From: B4-G1 sp964393895
GTDB taxonomy: Bacteria > Chloroflexota > Anaerolineae > B4-G1
Direction: 5' to 3'
Assembly: GCA_964393895.1 (NCBI GenBank)
Contig: CAYMWP010000001.1
Span: forward strand, 112,460 to 176,459
DNA: 64,000 nt
Part shown: positions 16,084-25,244 of the stretch, in pieces
Layout of the letters: every line of letters starts with the position of its first letter
Position numbering within the stretch: position 1 is the stretch's first letter
The notes under the pieces: model-generated
The model's database searches: none
The model's input: only the letters and a program-made list of their open reading frames with translations
What the model was told of the DNA's origin: nothing
Program-made: the position numbers and the translations under genes

Positions 16084-16520
16084 GGCTGCTCCGACCCGAC
16101 CTTCGGTTGACGAAAGAGCAGGTTCGCTTGCTGGACATGTACGGCGGCCTGCTCTCGCTCAAGTACGGGGTACCGTACAACCTAGAGTTCAAGTCTCGGG
16201 TGCGGTCGCTGATGATCTCGGCCATCGTGGTAGACTTCCTTCTGCAGAACGGCGACAGGATCATCCATGAGCGAGCCCAAGCCCAAAAGGCCCATGCCTT
16301 TCAACGACTTTGTCGAGTCAGCTCTGCAGGCCATGGGCCCGAAGATGCCCGCGCTCCCAGAACTTCCCAACCCCGCGACCTTCCTGCCGGACGAGCGAGC
16401 GACTGGAACAAGAAAAGGGCTCTTCCAGCAGCTCTTGGCGGGGGAAGCTGGGGTGTTGTACTTCGACTCGAGGGAGAGGCCGGAACTGTACAGCCAAGAC
16501 ACGATGCAGGTCCTCTCTGA
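16080..16520 (+). CDS. Small protein with long out-of-phase tail
   Basis: The first 62 residues look like a normal protein (MRLLRPDLRLTKEQVRLLDM, ending VVDFLLQNGDRII). The following 84 residues share DNA with the next gene and have shadow-like composition. Either the protein naturally overlaps by 254 bases or a frameshift separates it from the next frame. The start overlaps the peptidase stop (ATGA). Confidence 0.5.
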   Translation: MRLLRPDLRLTKEQVRLLDMYGGLLSLKYGVPYNLEFKSRVRSLMISAIVVDFLLQNGDRIIHERAQAQKAHAFQRLCRVSSAGHGPEDARAPRTSQPRDLPAGRASDWNKKRALPAALGGGSWGVVLRLEGEAGTVQPRHDAGPL

Positions 16521-16770
16521 CCTTGCATCCGGAGCCCGCACCTACGACGCGCTGACTGACGACGAACGGCGCCTCCTCGACATCGCCGCCACCGTGTACG
16601 CTACTACTCCCGTGAAGCCCCAAGAACAGGTTCGGGATCAAAAGAGGATCCTCCGCAACGTCGTGAGGAAGCTGGCGCCCATGCCCCCCAGGCCCTCCGC
16701 AGAACCCGAACACAACTTGCCCCCGTACTGGTGGCTGCGAGAAGATGATGGACGCAAGCAGAATCGTTGA
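16267..16770 (+). CDS. Unknown 167-residue protein
   Basis: Lys/Pro-rich N-terminus (MSEPKPKRPMPFNDFVESAL), a central helical region and a Pro-rich C-terminus with NLPPYWWLRED. No motif recognised. Preceded by a weak ribosome site within the upstream frame; it overlaps the phosphatase gene by 26 bases. Confidence 0.75.
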   Translation: MSEPKPKRPMPFNDFVESALQAMGPKMPALPELPNPATFLPDERATGTRKGLFQQLLAGEAGVLYFDSRERPELYSQDTMQVLSDLASGARTYDALTDDERRLLDIAATVYATTPVKPQEQVRDQKRILRNVVRKLAPMPPRPSAEPEHNLPPYWWLREDDGRKQNR

Positions 16771-17212
16771 CCACCTCTACCAGGGGTCGAAGCCGGCCAA
16801 AGACGACATGGCGTGGGTACGTGGGGTCTTTGACGTGCTCGTTCTGTCGGCCAACGAGTACCAACCCGACGTCGGGGGCATCAAGACGATCCGGGTGCCC
16901 CTGAACGACTACTCCGATTCCGACATCACGGACGAGGAGAAGATGCTCGCCCTCGTGGCCGGCAAGGAGGTCGCCAAAGAGTTGGACGAGGGCAGGGATG
17001 TCCTCGTGACATGCGTCGCCGGCCTGAATCGCTCTGGGCTCATCTCCGCTCTTGCCCTCATCCACAGCAAGAAGCACAAGATGCCGCCTCAAGACGCGGT
17101 GAGAACGATACGGAAAGCGCGCCCCCAGGCGCTTTTCAACAAGAGCTTCACTTCGTACCTGAAGCAGTTCGCTACATCAGCATCGGGCCGCCAACGTAGC
17201 CGTATTGGCTAG
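16745..17212 (+). CDS. Dual-specificity protein phosphatase-like
   Basis: 155 residues. The P-loop VLVTCVAGLNRSG (Cys near residue 94, then x5, Arg) is the CX5R signature of dual-specificity and tyrosine phosphatases. The upstream PLNDYSDSD places the general-acid Asp where expected, and the N-terminal DHLYQGSKP matches the first strand of the family. It may dephosphorylate host or phage proteins or RNA 5' ends. The 3' end overlaps the convergent minus gene by 41 bases. The start could also be the second ATG at 16748. Confidence 0.85.
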   Translation: MMDASRIVDHLYQGSKPAKDDMAWVRGVFDVLVLSANEYQPDVGGIKTIRVPLNDYSDSDITDEEKMLALVAGKEVAKELDEGRDVLVTCVAGLNRSGLISALALIHSKKHKMPPQDAVRTIRKARPQALFNKSFTSYLKQFATSASGRQRSRIG

Positions 17213-18548
17213 GTTCCGCCGGCAACGCCGCCCCCACCTGTGCGGGGTACATGCCCGGATGCCCGCCAAGGGCCTGGAGGCCTGTGTTGGCGAGCGAGGA
17301 CATGGTGGACCCCGCTCCGTAGATGCCGAGAGCTCCAAGAGCTCCGCCTCCAATGACGTACGGCTTCGCCTTTTGCCAGAGACCTGGCGCGGCCTCCGGG
17401 GCGGCAACCGGCGCCTGAATGGGGGTCGGGGTGGCGGCGGGAACCGGTGCCCCGCCGACCGTCGTAGCCTTGCCGCCGATGACTGCATCGCCCTCGCCGA
17501 AACGAGGGAGAGGTTGAGATGCGGGGGTCCTGAGCGCTGGCAACGCGCCGGCGGCAGAAGGCTGCACAGCACCAGCAGACGTAGCCGACGCGCGCTGGGT
17601 CGGGGGCGGGGCCACAGTGCCTGTCGGCGGCGCGAGCCGGGGGCCCGGGACGGGCGGTGACACCTGAGGCTGCTGCGGCACGGTAGCGGGGGCCGTAGGC
17701 TGCGGCTGCGTTGCGGGCACGCCCCCCTGTTGCCGGTACGGGGACCCGCCGGCCGTACCCGCCCGACGTACCTTCCCAGAAGGCTGGCCTGGCGACCGCT
17801 TAGTGGCCGGCGCCTCAACCGATCCCCGCCTACGGGTAGAAGGCGGCGGCGGGGCCGAAGCCGAAGGCGAGGGCCTGACCTGCCCAGCCGGTGCAGGCGT
17901 GTCGAACGTCACGCTCTCAGGTCTGCGCAACTGCGAGCGAGAGGCCGGCTTCTTGACTTGTCCCCCCGATGCACGTGCCGGAGGGGACTCACCGCCCCAC
18001 GGAACACTCTCAGGCCTTCGCAGTCCCTCTCGGCCACGGCCACTTGACCTCGGCGTGGCCCGTTGCGCCGTTGCAGGATTCCATCGAGCTTCAGGTGCCA
18101 CAAGCTGGGACAACGTCGGGTCCTGAGACATGGACCTCGGAGCTCGGCCCCTTTGCTGTGGCTGCGGCCATTGGGCGGGGGCTTGGAACATGGTCTGCCC
18201 CCCGCTCGGAGGGGCTACCATGGTCGTTGTCGCTCCCCCGGTCATCCTCGGCGCGTCAGCAGGTACATGCGCCCACTGCTGCGGCTTCGGGGTCGAGTAG
18301 GGCACGGCCTTGGGAATGGAAGGAGCCGACCTCGGCGCCGACTTGGCCTTGCCGAGGAGCTTCCTGCCGAAGTTCAGGACCTTTTGACCGGCCCCGGCGG
18401 CAAGCAGCGCCTCCTTGTCCATCCCGGCGTGGATGAAGGCGACCTTCATCGCCTCCCGCGCGAGGTCACGGCCCATCTGGCCCGCCATCCCTCCCGCACG
18501 CACAAACTGAACGTTGCGGACCCTACCTGCTGTCTTCAGCCTTCCCAT
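17172..18548 (-). CDS. Long Pro/Ala/Thr-rich virion-associated protein candidate
   Basis: 458 residues. The N-terminal 70 are helical and basic (AREAMKVAFIHAGMDKEA). Residues 75-375 are low-complexity Pro/Ala/Thr/Gln sequence. Near the C-terminus is a Gly-rich hydrophobic segment (YVIGGGALGALGIYGAG). The layout resembles the 433-residue protein at 62686-63987 and the internal proteins at 31.9-39.2 kb, suggesting an internal or ejected virion protein. No enzymatic motif. Confidence 0.65.
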   Translation of the reverse strand: MGRLKTAGRVRNVQFVRAGGMAGQMGRDLAREAMKVAFIHAGMDKEALLAAGAGQKVLNFGRKLLGKAKSAPRSAPSIPKAVPYSTPKPQQWAHVPADAPRMTGGATTTMVAPPSGGQTMFQAPAQWPQPQQRGRAPRSMSQDPTLSQLVAPEARWNPATAQRATPRSSGRGREGLRRPESVPWGGESPPARASGGQVKKPASRSQLRRPESVTFDTPAPAGQVRPSPSASAPPPPSTRRRGSVEAPATKRSPGQPSGKVRRAGTAGGSPYRQQGGVPATQPQPTAPATVPQQPQVSPPVPGPRLAPPTGTVAPPPTQRASATSAGAVQPSAAGALPALRTPASQPLPRFGEGDAVIGGKATTVGGAPVPAATPTPIQAPVAAPEAAPGLWQKAKPYVIGGGALGALGIYGAGSTMSSLANTGLQALGGHPGMYPAQVGAALPAEPSQYGYVGGPMLM

Positions 18549-18868
18549 AGCGCGTCCAGGCTAGCACACAACTGATGGATCTTGTCATAGGCCTTGTCCT
18601 GGGCCTTGTTGAGAGCGTCGATGGCTGAAGTGACGGTGCCGGGCTCTTCTTCTTCGAAGTCTTCCGCGGGCAGCTCGGGGGCCTCGTGGATACCCGTGAT
18701 GGCGTCCAACTCACTCTCGCTGGCAAGGTAGGCGCGGAGTTCCTCGTCTACCTTCTGGTACCTCGAGCAAGATCCGCAGCGCGCAAGTTCGGGCTGCTTG
18801 TCTTGGTCGACCCCATCTTGGACAGGTGCCCTTCCAGCTTCCCGAGTATCCGATTGAAGTCTTCCCAC
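18536..18868 (-). CDS. Small acidic helical protein
   Basis: About 110 residues; the likely start is GTG at 18868, overlapping the upstream gene by 121 bases. CGSCSRY near residue 32 is a lone CxxC. The rest is acidic and helical (AIDALNKAQDKAYDKIHQLC). It reads in the -1 frame of the upstream gene, but no slippery heptamer was seen. The start is uncertain. Confidence 0.55.
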   Translation of the reverse strand: MGRLQSDTREAGRAPVQDGVDQDKQPELARCGSCSRYQKVDEELRAYLASESELDAITGIHEAPELPAEDFEEEEPGTVTSAIDALNKAQDKAYDKIHQLCASLDALWEG

Positions 18869-19287
18869 TTTGCCGCCTGCTCCCTAGTGTACTCCGCCCA
18901 TCGCTTTTCTGTCACCTGCTTGGCTCTATTCTCCGCACAGGCGATCTTGAAGTTCGACAGTTCCGTACTCAGTGCAGAAACGCTGATAAGGATCTCCTTC
19001 TTTGCCTCATCCATAGCGGCCGCGGACTCCTTCAAAGAGTCCCGCGCGTCCATCACATCGGTCTTCAGGTGCTTGAGCTCCTTCTCGAACTCCTCTCGAA
19101 CCGTTTGGTCGCCGCTCTTCTGCCCTTCTTTCAGCTCCGCAGCGGTCTTGACGACCTCGTTGACCTTCTCCTCGAGCTGCGAGACCCTATGCGAAAGCCT
19201 CCAGACGATGGTCACGTACGCGGTGATGGCCGCGATGCCCCCCGATGCGAGCGTCGTGATTCCTACTTGGATGAGATCGGTCGACAT
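18748..19287 (-). CDS. N-terminally anchored coiled-coil membrane protein
   Basis: 179 residues. One transmembrane segment at residues 5-30 (GITTLASGGIAAITAYVTIV) is followed by a long coiled coil (35-150, VSQLEEKVNEVVKTAAELKE). This is the architecture of inner-membrane spanins and of some membrane-bound structural factors. It lies between tail tube genes and low-complexity proteins, so a lysis role is not certain. The start follows a GAGG site. Confidence 0.7.
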   Translation of the reverse strand: MSTDLIQVGITTLASGGIAAITAYVTIVWRLSHRVSQLEEKVNEVVKTAAELKEGQKSGDQTVREEFEKELKHLKTDVMDARDSLKESAAAMDEAKKEILISVSALSTELSNFKIACAENRAKQVTEKRWAEYTREQAAKWEDFNRILGKLEGHLSKMGSTKTSSPNLRAADLARGTRR

Positions 19288-19319
19288 GGTGCCTCGCGAA
19301 AAGCATTGACATCACCCCC

Positions 19320-19697
19320 CTAGCCAAGAACCCATACGGATACGGACGAATCAGCTGTGTGCTCCAACACCATGGAAGTGACGCCATTCACGGGTGTAGG
19401 AGACAAGATGAACTTGCCCCCGCCAACGGCAATCTCTTCAGGAGTAGCAGATCCGTTTACGTATACCAAGACCGGGTCTGTCCCTTGGAACACTTTCACG
19501 AGAACCAGCTGCGCCCCCGCAACCGGCGTGGTACCGAAGTCGAGCGTTTTGGTGCCTGAACCGGTCAGCTCCAAACGGTAGCGGACGACGCTGTCCGCCT
19601 TGCCCGCGTAGTTGAGGATGATCGGGACCGGCTCTCCGGTCTCATCCGGCGGGAGCTTGAGTGAGAGCTCCAGGACGTAGGGAATATCGTCGGCCAT
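19320..19697 (-). CDS. Beta-rich virion protein candidate
   Basis: 125 residues, almost entirely beta-strand-like (VLELSLKLPPDE, VRYRLELTGSGTKTLDFG, SVSVWVLG). Short-strand proteins directly after the tube gene often decorate or complete the tail. No family recognised. It is 9 bases downstream of the tube gene. Confidence 0.65.
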   Translation of the reverse strand: MADDIPYVLELSLKLPPDETGEPVPIILNYAGKADSVVRYRLELTGSGTKTLDFGTTPVAGAQLVLVKVFQGTDPVLVYVNGSATPEEIAVGGGKFILSPTPVNGVTSMVLEHTADSSVSVWVLG

Positions 19698-19706
19698 GAC
19701 GCCTCC

Positions 19707-20471
19707 TTACCCCGCCGTTTGGATGAACTGGCCGGTGCGCGCCGAGCCACCCGTGTACGGGGTGGAGTTGGTGACGAGCGCGACGTCGGTCACCGCAACC
19801 GGCAGGATGCGCTCGTACTGCATGCCGACCGACTCCTGAATCATCACGCCCTGAGCGTCGACAGCGAAGGAGTGGTTGGGAACGATGACATGCTCGAAGT
19901 ACATCGAGCCGAGCGTCCGCAGATTCGAGTCGCGGATGTACATGAGCATGCCGATCGGTTGCGAGAACAGATCGGACGCGAGGTTCATGTAGATGTTCTC
20001 GTACCCCGGCGGGATGATCACGTCGTGCGGGTTCGGCGTGTTCTGCACGGCCTGGTTCGGGAACATCGGACGGACGAGCACACCGCCGCCAGGGAGAAGG
20101 TCCTGGTAGTAGGCGTACAGAAGTCGAAGCAGGGACGCGCCATGGTAGTAGACGCGCCCCAGGCCGATCTGGCCCACCGTTCGACCCGAGATGAAGTAGC
20201 TCCGCTCACTGCCAAGCTCGAACACCCGGCTGAACGCTCGCGTCTGGGTGACGTTGAGGTTCTGCACGATGCCCATCGGCAGTACGAGTTGGTTGGCCGC
20301 GGCCCCACCACTCGCCAGAGCGGACTGCACGGAGACCGTCCCACCAATGTCCGAAAGCCGAGGAGGCCCGGCCGCGAGCATGGTGAAGCCACCGTGCGCG
20401 TACGCGCCGTCCGCCAGCCCGCTTTGTACGTACTGTTGGTACGGCGCCCAGTCGCTGAAGTTGCCTGCCAT
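19707..20471 (-). CDS. Probable tail tube protein
   Basis: 254 residues, directly after the sheath gene with a 43-base gap, the usual place for the inner tube of contractile phages. Composition is beta-rich with few charges; it includes SRVFELGSERSYFISGRTVG, the alternating strand pattern seen in tube proteins, and a long segment VIIPPGYENIYMNLAS. Tube proteins stack as hexameric rings inside the sheath. The call rests mainly on position and fold impression. Confidence 0.7.
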   Translation of the reverse strand: MAGNFSDWAPYQQYVQSGLADGAYAHGGFTMLAAGPPRLSDIGGTVSVQSALASGGAAANQLVLPMGIVQNLNVTQTRAFSRVFELGSERSYFISGRTVGQIGLGRVYYHGASLLRLLYAYYQDLLPGGGVLVRPMFPNQAVQNTPNPHDVIIPPGYENIYMNLASDLFSQPIGMLMYIRDSNLRTLGSMYFEHVIVPNHSFAVDAQGVMIQESVGMQYERILPVAVTDVALVTNSTPYTGGSARTGQFIQTAG

Positions 20472-20514
20472 GAATGTCTCTCCTTACTTGCCTCCGGTTG
20501 AGTGCGCGGCCACC

Positions 20515-23454
20515 TCAGACGATCAAACGCACACGGATGTAGTTGCAGGGGTACGGGACGTCGACGGTGATGTCGACGAGCACCGTGTCCGGTGTGTCCT
20601 CGTCCTGAATCAGGTTGTTGATCTCGGCGTCCACCAGCACGTTGTTGCTGATCAAGAACTCGATGAGTCCTTGGAGCACCGTGCTCAACGTGTCGAGGTA
20701 CGACTGCGTGATGTTGAACTTGCCGATGAAGTTGCGCAGACCGACGCGGATGGTCTTTGCCGAGAAGTCGAGCACCTTCGTGATGGAGTCGGTGCGTGTC
20801 TCGATCGATGAGAGATCCGTCGTCAGGGCCATGCGCGGGAAGATCGGCCCGTTGTCGGGCGGGTCCTGCACGATGATGGTGTTGCCCCCGGCAGCGATGC
20901 GGTCGAGCTGTCGCGTGCCGAAGTAATCGTTCGTTCCGTCGATGCGGGTGAAGCCGACGATGGGGAAGTTGGTGAACGACTGTTGCGGGGGCTGGCCGCT
21001 GATGAGGCCGACGTACGCCGCCGCAGCGTAGAAGCCCGGCAGAACCTGGTCGACTCCGTCGAACGGAGCGTAGAGGTTGTCGACGACGAGGTTCCACAGG
21101 CGACGGCTACCAAACGACTTGCCGATGTCCTGGTAGGCGTTCGCGATCTTGTCCGCGTCAGGGTCTCCGTTGAGGTCGACGAGCTCGGCGCCGCGAACCT
21201 TGATGGAGAACGACGCGTTGATGAACGGGGTGCCGACGGGGTACCCGGTCTCCGTGTAGAACCCGTCGTCGTTCTCCCCAGGGGCGAACTCACCGGCCGT
21301 CTGCCGCACGAGCACGGCGCCGCCGATGACCTGCTTGACCGAATAGATGCCGGCATCGTCCTCGATGTCGAGGAAGACGCCGGAATCCACAGGGATAGTG
21401 CTGGCAGGATCGATGCCCTTCGCGAGCAGCAACGCAGACAGGTTACTGACGCTCGTGTAGAACAGCGTGTTCGGCGCCGCCTGGTTACCAGAGTTGCCCC
21501 GAGTACCAGAGGCCACCACCACGTCCACGTCACGGGTCGGGCGCGGAAGGCTGACGACGCACACGCGCTCACCCTTCATCTCCGGGTCAGCCATGTTCAA
21601 GGCATGGATGTTGCCGAGCTGTGCGACGACGATGTCGTCGGTGAGCGGCGCGATGCCGTAGACTTCCTTCGACTCGAGGAAGGAAAAAACGCGCTGGAAG
21701 GCGTCGGAAGTACCCCACGGCTCGTCGTCGGAGTACTCGTCGACACCCATGCCGTACACGCGGCTGCCCGACGCGTTGAGAAGGGCAAAGTAGAAGCCGA
21801 GGGCGAGCGGGTTGGCCGGGTTGATCGGCTCGAGCAGCGCCTCGAGCTGGTTCGTGTTGTCGATCTGCAAGAGGCTCGGCTTCACCCCGAGAGGAGCGAC
21901 GTCGCGCCGCAGGGCCTCGTACAGCACGTACACGGGCGCGCTGACGGGGTCGGTCGCATACCCGGTCGTCTGACGCACGAGCGAGTGCTTGATCGTCACG
22001 TCCCCCGTGTTGTCGTCCACGATGCCGTCCGCATCCGGCCGATCGTACGAAACGTTGGGCGGCGGCAGGTTCTTGGCCACGATGTAGTAGGTCGCGGCGT
22101 AGCCGGTGGCCGTGATGGCGTGCTGCTGGTCCACACGCACCTGCGCGGTACTGGTGCCGGTCGGGTCCACCTTGACCACGGTGCCTGCGAAGATGCCATC
22201 GAGGTAGAGCTCGTCACCCGGCTTGACGGGGTGCGGCTGCGTATCCAAGGCCGTGCCGCTGCTGTCCTGCTTGTCGCCGCGATACACCTTGTTGTCGAGC
22301 GCCGCCGCGGTGAGACCAAGGATCGTGTGCGCCGTGCCGATCGTGGTCGAGTCCCCGATGTGCAGGTACGCATCCGCGCCCGTATCCGTGGTGGTTATCT
22401 CGAGCTCGTCGAGGAGAGCGCCGACCGCCGCAAAGGACAACTTGCCCCCGGCAGCGGCGCCGAAGATGTCGTCGAGCAAGGTCGCAACGGCTGCCATGTC
22501 CACCGGGTCTTCGATGAACGTGTACTCCTGCATCCCCTGACCGAAGTCGAGAGCGATGGTCAGGCCGGTCAAGGCGTACGGACCGGCACCGGCGGCGGCG
22601 CCGGTGGCGACGATGGCCGCACTGGCCGCAGTCAGATCTTCGCCCGTGAGTTCGATGATGGGCGACAGCGTATCGCCGTTGCCGTCATCGATGACCTTGA
22701 TGTCCGTACAATCGAAGAGGATGCCGGCCGTGTCCCCATACCGAAGCAGCGCCTGGTTCTGGAAGCCCTCCTGAAGACTCAGCCCCGTGCCCATGTACAT
22801 GAAGGCGCGGATGGTCTCCTTGTCGAACACCAGGTCGTCGAGGTTGCCCCGGGGGTCCGGGAAGGCGAACGTCGGCACCTTGACGAGGGACTGCTCGTAC
22901 GCCGAAAGTCCCGTGAAGGTCTTGCCCTCCGGTACGCCAAGCGACGTGAGGATGCTGCGATCGGCCACCGAGGTCACGTAGACCTTGATGTTCTGCAGGT
23001 TGCCCCCGGCGCGAGTACGCACGCGCAACTTGTACGTCTTGGGGTCCGTCGTGCCGTCCGTCAGCACCGCCTCGGCGTACACCGAGGCGTACACGTTGTT
23101 GGCAATGAAGGCGTCGTTGAGGGCGCCCGCGATCTTCTTCGCGCTCAGGTTCGCCGAAGCCGTGAACAGCACCGGGACGGGAGGGCCGTTGTTGATCTCG
23201 AAGTACAACGTCTTGCCATCGAAGTCCGCGAAGGGCCAGGACTGCGCCGCCTTCGATTCGAAGAAGGCAGGGACGGCCACGGCGGCATCCGAGTTCAGCT
23301 GTTGACCGCCAGCGCCGTCGGACTCCAGAACTTCCACGACCTGTACGCACTTACCGATCGGACACGCCCCCAGCGTGGGAACGATGACAGCCGGAGTGAC
23401 TTCCTCGAAGACCTGCAGTACTTCGATCCCCGGTTGCTTCAGTTCGTCAGCCAT
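20515..23454 (-). CDS. Contractile tail sheath protein
   Basis: 979 residues. The N-terminus KQPGIEVLQVFEEVTPAVIV and ACPIGKCVQVVEV matches the sheath start (PGV-type strand followed by an IGxxxxG turn). The C-terminal 150 residues fit the sheath polymerisation domain (ETRTDSITKVLDFSAKTIRV, then LVDITVDVPYPCNYIRVRL). T4 gp18 is about 660 residues; the extra 300 here would be additional surface domains, as in other large phages. Contraction of the sheath drives the tube through the envelope. A long antisense open frame covers the gene and is a GC artefact. Confidence 0.9.
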   Translation of the reverse strand: MADELKQPGIEVLQVFEEVTPAVIVPTLGACPIGKCVQVVEVLESDGAGGQQLNSDAAVAVPAFFESKAAQSWPFADFDGKTLYFEINNGPPVPVLFTASANLSAKKIAGALNDAFIANNVYASVYAEAVLTDGTTDPKTYKLRVRTRAGGNLQNIKVYVTSVADRSILTSLGVPEGKTFTGLSAYEQSLVKVPTFAFPDPRGNLDDLVFDKETIRAFMYMGTGLSLQEGFQNQALLRYGDTAGILFDCTDIKVIDDGNGDTLSPIIELTGEDLTAASAAIVATGAAAGAGPYALTGLTIALDFGQGMQEYTFIEDPVDMAAVATLLDDIFGAAAGGKLSFAAVGALLDELEITTTDTGADAYLHIGDSTTIGTAHTILGLTAAALDNKVYRGDKQDSSGTALDTQPHPVKPGDELYLDGIFAGTVVKVDPTGTSTAQVRVDQQHAITATGYAATYYIVAKNLPPPNVSYDRPDADGIVDDNTGDVTIKHSLVRQTTGYATDPVSAPVYVLYEALRRDVAPLGVKPSLLQIDNTNQLEALLEPINPANPLALGFYFALLNASGSRVYGMGVDEYSDDEPWGTSDAFQRVFSFLESKEVYGIAPLTDDIVVAQLGNIHALNMADPEMKGERVCVVSLPRPTRDVDVVVASGTRGNSGNQAAPNTLFYTSVSNLSALLLAKGIDPASTIPVDSGVFLDIEDDAGIYSVKQVIGGAVLVRQTAGEFAPGENDDGFYTETGYPVGTPFINASFSIKVRGAELVDLNGDPDADKIANAYQDIGKSFGSRRLWNLVVDNLYAPFDGVDQVLPGFYAAAAYVGLISGQPPQQSFTNFPIVGFTRIDGTNDYFGTRQLDRIAAGGNTIIVQDPPDNGPIFPRMALTTDLSSIETRTDSITKVLDFSAKTIRVGLRNFIGKFNITQSYLDTLSTVLQGLIEFLISNNVLVDAEINNLIQDEDTPDTVLVDITVDVPYPCNYIRVRLIV

Positions 23455-23469
23455 TACTGGCTCCTTTCA

Positions 23470-24357
23470 TTACACTTTCACCGTGAGGGGGCCATCTAGC
23501 CCACGCTCCGAAGATTCTGGCACGCTGGACCCGATTATGGGAAGCTGCCGACCCTTGATGCGCGGGGCCCGGAGACCGTTACGGCGTTGGATGTCTGGGT
23601 AGGGCTCCACCCCCGGCCCGGTAAGTGAGCTCGGCGCCGGTGTGTAGGCGTCCCCACTGGACGACACGCCCGGCTCGAGCGAGTAGCGCTGCTCCTCGGA
23701 GGAGGAGGAGGCAGTGCGAGACAGCCCAAGGATGCGCACTTGAATGGCACGGGCCATCATGACGCCAAGCGGGGTGAGCCTGGCGGTTCTTTGCACCTGG
23801 AATGGAAGCGTGACGGACGTGGCGTACCACCCATCCGCCCCGTCTCCGGCTACGATGGCGCCGGCAGGGGACGGTGAGCCGTAGCCGATGTCCTGCCCGA
23901 TCTGATAGAAGCCGGACTTCTGGAGGACGTCCCGAAGGATCCAGATGTGCTCGCCGGCGTGGAAGGCGAGCCTCTCGGACTCCAGCGGAACCCTCGAGCA
24001 GCAGTTCATGACCATGGTGCCAGGCACGACGACGGCTTTCGTCTTCGCCCCAGTTCGCAGGTCCAAACTGGCCATGTCATCGAGTCCGAGCGTCTGCATT
24101 CGCATCGGAGCTCGCGTCAGGGCGATGGCCGGACGGGTGCCGATGTCCTCCGTCTTCACGGGGGCTTCGTCTTGGATGACGATGTCCGTCTCCTCGTCGG
24201 GGGACCAGTGATAACTGCCCTTCGGCTGGTAGGAGAAGAGCGTCTGCAAGAAGTCGATGAGCGTCTCGCGCACGAACTCGATCGGAGACGCCCTGAACAG
24301 GTCGTGCTGCTCACATGGGTCCGTTCTTGTGACTCTGTGGCTCACCTGCTCCTCCAA
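23470..24357 (-). CDS. Neck or tail-completion protein candidate
   Basis: 295 residues immediately upstream of the sheath in transcription order. A helical N-terminus (ASPIEFVRETLIDFLQTLFS) and a beta-rich middle are followed by a disordered Ser/Pro-rich C-terminus. In contractile phages this slot usually holds tail terminator or neck proteins. No direct motif; role by position. Confidence 0.6.
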   Translation of the reverse strand: MEEQVSHRVTRTDPCEQHDLFRASPIEFVRETLIDFLQTLFSYQPKGSYHWSPDEETDIVIQDEAPVKTEDIGTRPAIALTRAPMRMQTLGLDDMASLDLRTGAKTKAVVVPGTMVMNCCSRVPLESERLAFHAGEHIWILRDVLQKSGFYQIGQDIGYGSPSPAGAIVAGDGADGWYATSVTLPFQVQRTARLTPLGVMMARAIQVRILGLSRTASSSSEEQRYSLEPGVSSSGDAYTPAPSSLTGPGVEPYPDIQRRNGLRAPRIKGRQLPIIGSSVPESSERGLDGPLTVKV

Positions 24358-25244
24358 CTAGAGTACAAGTCGAAGATAGAGGGCACCTCATCCGACTCGA
24401 AGTTCGCAAAGTTGTGCGGGTTGGAGAAGTTACGCGCCGGCGACAGGTAGACGTCCCGAAGCGCTCTGTCCATCAGCAGCGGGACCGAGAACTCGATGTC
24501 CTTGGGCTCGAGCTCGTGCATGCCTATCTCTTGGTGAAGGCCCGCACGGTGCTTCTCCGTTTGACTGACCGTCTCGACGCGCCACCTTCTGTTCTCTGCT
24601 TCGATGACCAGGTCATCAGGCTTGAGCTCAGGGAAGTTGGGCATCCTCATGGTCGTGTTCGACTGCTGCGTCTTGTGCACGTTGAGCACCTGACGCGACT
24701 TCGTAGAGGGGTCGATCTGCGCCCACGCCTCGATGGGGTGCATGTACCCCCCAAGGAACCCTGTGTCGAAGCAGTCTCTGCACCCGCTCTGCCGCCTCTT
24801 GTTGAGCTTGGGGTTCCAACAGGTAGGGCAGCGCTGCCCAAAGGTCCGGACCGGCAAGATCCACAGCCGCCTGCCAGCGAACTCTTGCATGAGCAGGTGG
24901 ATGTGGCGACGAATCTCCATGGCGATGAGGTCCGGCTCCGGGGTGTTGGAGAAGGGCCCGAAGTCCGCGGTGGCCTCATCGCTCTTTCGCGTCACCTGGA
25001 TGCGGTAGTAGTACCGCCGCCACCGGTGCGCGACTTGAAGCTGCGTGTCGATGAAGATGTACTGGTCTTCGAAAGGCTCCGTGATGCGGGTCCACGGCCC
25101 CTCCGGAGACTCCGAGCGGTGGATGGTGAAGGTGTGGTCGTAGATGTCGGCAATGGTCGTCCGGATCTTCCAAGACAGCTCGTGGAAGTCGAGGTCCAGT
25201 GAGCGGACCTTCGCGTCAACGACCGTGATGCCGACCTGCTTCAT
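24342..25244 (-). CDS. Neck/connector protein with fibronectin-like start and zinc site
   Basis: 300 residues. Residues 15-95 read like an immunoglobulin or fibronectin-type domain (TFTIHRSESPEGPWTRITEP, then HRWRRYYYRIQVTR). Near residues 138-158 CPTC and CRDC form a zinc knuckle. It overlaps its neighbours by 4 and 16 bases. Position between head and sheath genes suggests a head-tail connection role. Confidence 0.6.
   Translation of the reverse strand: MKQVGITVVDAKVRSLDLDFHELSWKIRTTIADIYDHTFTIHRSESPEGPWTRITEPFEDQYIFIDTQLQVAHRWRRYYYRIQVTRKSDEATADFGPFSNTPEPDLIAMEIRRHIHLLMQEFAGRRLWILPVRTFGQRCPTCWNPKLNKRRQSGCRDCFDTGFLGGYMHPIEAWAQIDPSTKSRQVLNVHKTQQSNTTMRMPNFPELKPDDLVIEAENRRWRVETVSQTEKHRAGLHQEIGMHELEPKDIEFSVPLLMDRALRDVYLSPARNFSNPHNFANFESDEVPSIFDLYSSWRSR

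Noticed and set aside
18536..19287. Programmed -1 frameshift joining two tail-region genes, as in tail chaperones
   Set aside because: The frames are compatible with -1 slippage, but no slippery heptamer was found in the 121-base overlap.
20983..23499. 838-residue ORF on the plus strand
   Set aside because: It is antisense to the sheath gene, whose protein sequence is well supported; the open frame follows from codon bias in GC-rich DNA.
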